From positions 4,464,001 through 4,528,000 of the forward strand of contig WHVY01000005.1 of NCBI GenBank assembly GCA_022266195.1: 64,000 nt of DNA, given 5' to 3'. This document shows, in pieces, positions 62,101 through 64,000 of the stretch. The DNA is from Tetranychus cinnabarinus. Lineage: Eukaryota; Arthropoda; Arachnida; Trombidiformes; Tetranychidae. The notes below the pieces were generated by a model. The model made no database searches, was not told the origin of the DNA, and saw only the letters and a program-made list of their open reading frames with translations. A program made the translations under genes and the position numbers. Each line of letters starts with the position of its first letter. The stretch's first letter is position 1.

Positions 62101-62595
62101 CTTAATCAAGCTTGTTCATATGCCTCTCGAAATGATAAATCATTTTGGTTATCAACTAATAAACCCATTCCGCTGAGACCGGTCAAAGAGGATGCTATAC
62201 AAGATTTTATTAGCCGTTGTGTTGTTTGTGAGTCCCCGGCCAATGTGATGGCTGTTCATTCCCAGACTGAACTTTACCCTGAATGTCCTAATGGCTGGAG
62301 TTCATTGTGGGTAGGTTTTTCATTTGCAATGCACACTGCGGCTGGAGCTGAAGGTGGAGGTCAATCTCTTTCTTCACCGGGAAGTTGCCTTGAAGATTTC
62401 AGAGCGGCACCATTCATTGAGTGTAGTGGAGCTCGAGGTACATGTCAATATTTTGGTAATAAATTGTCTTTCTGGTTGGCGACAATCAATGAGAAAACCC
62501 AATTTGAGAAGCCTGAAGGAGGAACATTTAAAAAGGAACATTTACGATCCAAAATAAGTAGATGTTCCGTTTGTATAAGAGATCTACCAAATTGA
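47133..62595 (+). CDS. Type IV collagen alpha chain, 18 exons, alpha-2-like NC1
   Basis: Basement-membrane network collagen, 1653 residues, complete. Exons: 47133..47186, 51551..51652, 51721..52086, 52236..52344, 52409..52467, 52906..53031, 53242..53404, 53521..54138, 54340..54384, 54450..54629, 54741..54968, 57769..58778, 59224..59662, 59759..59812, 60589..60792, 61009..61300, 61413..61546, 61817..62595. All GT-AG junctions keep frame. Exon 1 encodes a signal peptide (MLQLKLFILSCVITLVYS). Exon 2 encodes a Cys-rich 7S region (RCAECVGDKCRC). Long Gly-X-Y repeats with short interruptions follow. The last exon encodes NC1: two C4 repeats with KLWDGYSLLY, GSCLKRFSTMPFLFC, GSCLEDFRAAPFIEC and SRCSVC. 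Wording such as EGGGQSL and KLWDGYS favours an alpha-2-type chain. Introns 1, 11 and 12 are large; 11 and 12 carry mobile DNA. Confidence 0.95.
55066..57525 (-). pseudogene. Antisense fragment of the ORP gene inside a collagen intron, split by a foldback element
   Basis: Two pieces, 57259..57525 and 55066..55217, read on the minus strand as one continuous copy of ORP positions about 25975-26395. It includes the end of ORP exon 2, the 68-bp intron with its GTAAGT and CTAG ends, and the start of exon 3 (SASSVIINLKLS and KALDQNRDLRQR are recognisable). Retention of the intron shows a DNA-level duplication, not a retrocopy. Substitutions and the insertion make it non-functional. Confidence 0.9.
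55218..57258. mobile_element. Foldback element, copy 2, with 9-bp target duplication
   Basis: 2041 bp, inserted in the ORP fragment and flanked by AGATGAGAC at 55209..55217 and 57259..57267. Termini begin AGTTGCTACTAAAAAGACAC and end GTGTCTTTTCGGTAACAACC, an imperfect long inverted repeat running on through AATTGCTACAATTGTAAC. Architecture matches the copy at 35871..37901, in the same orientation. A 9-bp duplication and long inverted repeats suggest a Mutator-like (MULE) origin. No ORF of note. Confidence 0.85.
58924..59137. mobile_element. MITE with telomere-like core in a collagen intron
   Basis: 214 bp with perfect 20-bp terminal inverted repeats, AGTCTAGTTATACGGACACA at 58924..58943 and its inverse at 59118..59137. 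The centre holds a CCTAA array and a short GC-rich stretch unlike the surrounding intron. No clear target duplication was seen; the CAGTC-like start weakly suggests a Tc1/mariner relative. Confidence 0.85.
58995..59055. repeat. Interstitial telomere-like (CCTAA)n array
   Basis: About twelve CCTAA units with a few mismatches, the complement of the arthropod TTAGG telomere repeat. It sits inside the MITE, so it is interstitial and not a chromosome end. Confidence 0.9.
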
Positions 62596-64000
62596 TGAAT
62601 CCATTTGTTTTACCAAATTAAAAATGATAATCAAGCCAATTGCCAGCGATTGATGACGAACATTTCTGTGAATATTTCAAATTAAAAATAACAAAACAGG
62701 GTTGATCCAAAGTGTCATGATGGATTATTCAAACTGAAAAAGAAGCAAAGAAAAAAGCTTTGTTAATCATGTTTATTACCAAATCAAATTATTGGAGATG
62801 ACTGGTTAAATTATCGATAATTAACTCCATGTTAACTCCATTGAAATTCATTGATGACCAACCACCAAAAAATGCCTTCAACTTTCAACTCTTCTTTTAC
62901 AAAAACTCTTTCTCTTCACTGAATTCATCTTCTTATCCCACTTTTTTTAGTAGAAAAGGACAAAATAAAAAGTTAATTACGATTGGATTATAAAAGCTTT
63001 TCAATTCTAATTAAACAATTAAGCAAACAGTTTAATACAGAAAGAAGAAGAATAAAAAAACGAAAACAATTATCAATTCAATTTCTAGATAATATGTTAA
63101 AAGCTACCCATTAATTGTTATAATTTTGTCAATCCCTGTCTTTTGCTGTTGATTTTTCCTGTTTCAATTAATTTATTTTTACCCTTTGGAGAGAATAATA
63201 AAACAAAACTTTGGGTTGAACAAAGAGTTACAATTCAAATTATTGCTAATTATATATGAAAATTGGTCGGAAATTGAAAATTTTAAAATCAAGTTCAGTG
63301 AAGTCAATAAATCCCAAGAATAACATGAAATATGAAAAATCCACTTACACTGTTTGCTGTAACTTCTTGAATCTAAACTTTAAACATTACATCGATACTT
63401 ATGGCCATTCAAGACAATTAATTGATTAGTCTGGAAATGTTGATTTAGATCTAGAAGCAAGAATTAAAATATTAGAAATCAGAGTTTAATTAAAGCAAGT
63501 GAAAGTGAAATAAGATTGGATCAGATTAATGTTAATCATTGACGCTCTTTTTGACCTTTGATTGATTAAATTTTCCAATTAGTTAGATTGAAATTATAAT
63601 TTAGTTTCCATAGATGTACAAATGTGTGATTAGGTTAAATACTGCTCAATGTTAGATTGAATTTTTTGTAATCAATTGCGTAGGTCGATTTACCTTTTGT
63701 ATTATTAGAGGTAAAAAAATGTTGGCTATATTTGATCAATCCATTTTCACTGTTAGACCTGAAATATTGAGTAGATTGCAAGATTACCTTACAATTTGCA
63801 TAACCATCTAATAATATGACATTAACTTAATCTGTCTATCAAATCAATTGAGTAAACTAGTAATCTGTACTTTCTTATTTTTATATTTAGTTTGGTCCTT
63901 TTTTTGTGTAAGATGTTGTTGTTGAAGGATTGAACAAACCTATTGAAAGTCACGCATCTTTTTGAATTACCATAGACGTCAATAAAAAAATTATCTGGTA
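62596..64000. other. 3' flank of the collagen gene
   Basis: Collagen 3' UTR and beyond, with AATAAA-type signals near 62963 and 63190. No further gene is supportable up to the window end. Confidence 0.5.

Overview
This is eukaryotic nuclear DNA: AT-rich, with GT-AG introns in almost every gene and animal-specific genes (type IV collagen, dynein-2 heavy chain, ORP-type oxysterol-binding protein, KIAA0930 family). A short CCTAA/TTAGG array fits an arthropod. Protein style, compact introns and base composition suggest a mite-like chelicerate, but the species cannot be fixed from the window.

Layout. (1) 1.1-4.3 kb: asparagine synthetase of the AsnB type in three exons. Its first intron holds, on the opposite strand, a complete two-exon gene for a 40-residue secreted peptide precursor. 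(2) 4.9-6.05 kb, minus strand: a cysteine-rich, probably secreted protein whose first exon was not found. (3) 7.7-11.0 kb: a KIAA0930 homologue in seven exons. (4) 13.9-22.4 kb: an apparently intact non-LTR retrotransposon of about 8.5 kb with a zinc-knuckle Gag-like ORF, a second putative RNA-binding ORF, an endonuclease/reverse transcriptase ORF and 3' hairpins. Between the two small ORFs it carries an antisense, multi-exon gene for a RING/TRAF-type zinc-finger protein. The whole element is studded with at least 35 copies of AAYAATTATT, in ORFs, spacers and the antisense gene alike. (5) 23.7-24.0 kb: a hAT-type MITE with a perfect 8-bp target duplication. (6) 24.25-29.2 kb: an ORP3/6/7-type lipid-transfer protein with PH domain, FFAT-like motif and ORD, carrying an apparent 1-nt frameshift in an A-run. 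(7) 31.8-45.3 kb: cytoplasmic dynein-2 heavy chain with a 2-kb foldback element in an intron. (8) 47.1-62.6 kb: a complete type IV collagen alpha chain in 18 exons. One of its introns holds an antisense fragment of the neighbouring ORP gene, itself interrupted by a second foldback copy. Another intron holds a MITE with a telomere-like core.

The host genes do not look functionally linked; this is ordinary gene-dense animal DNA with an unusual mobile-element load. The items most worth a second look are the retrotransposon with its embedded antisense gene and repeated palindromic motif, and the nested secreted-peptide gene. Exon boundaries were read by eye from splice signals, frame continuity and family resemblance; there is no transcript evidence.
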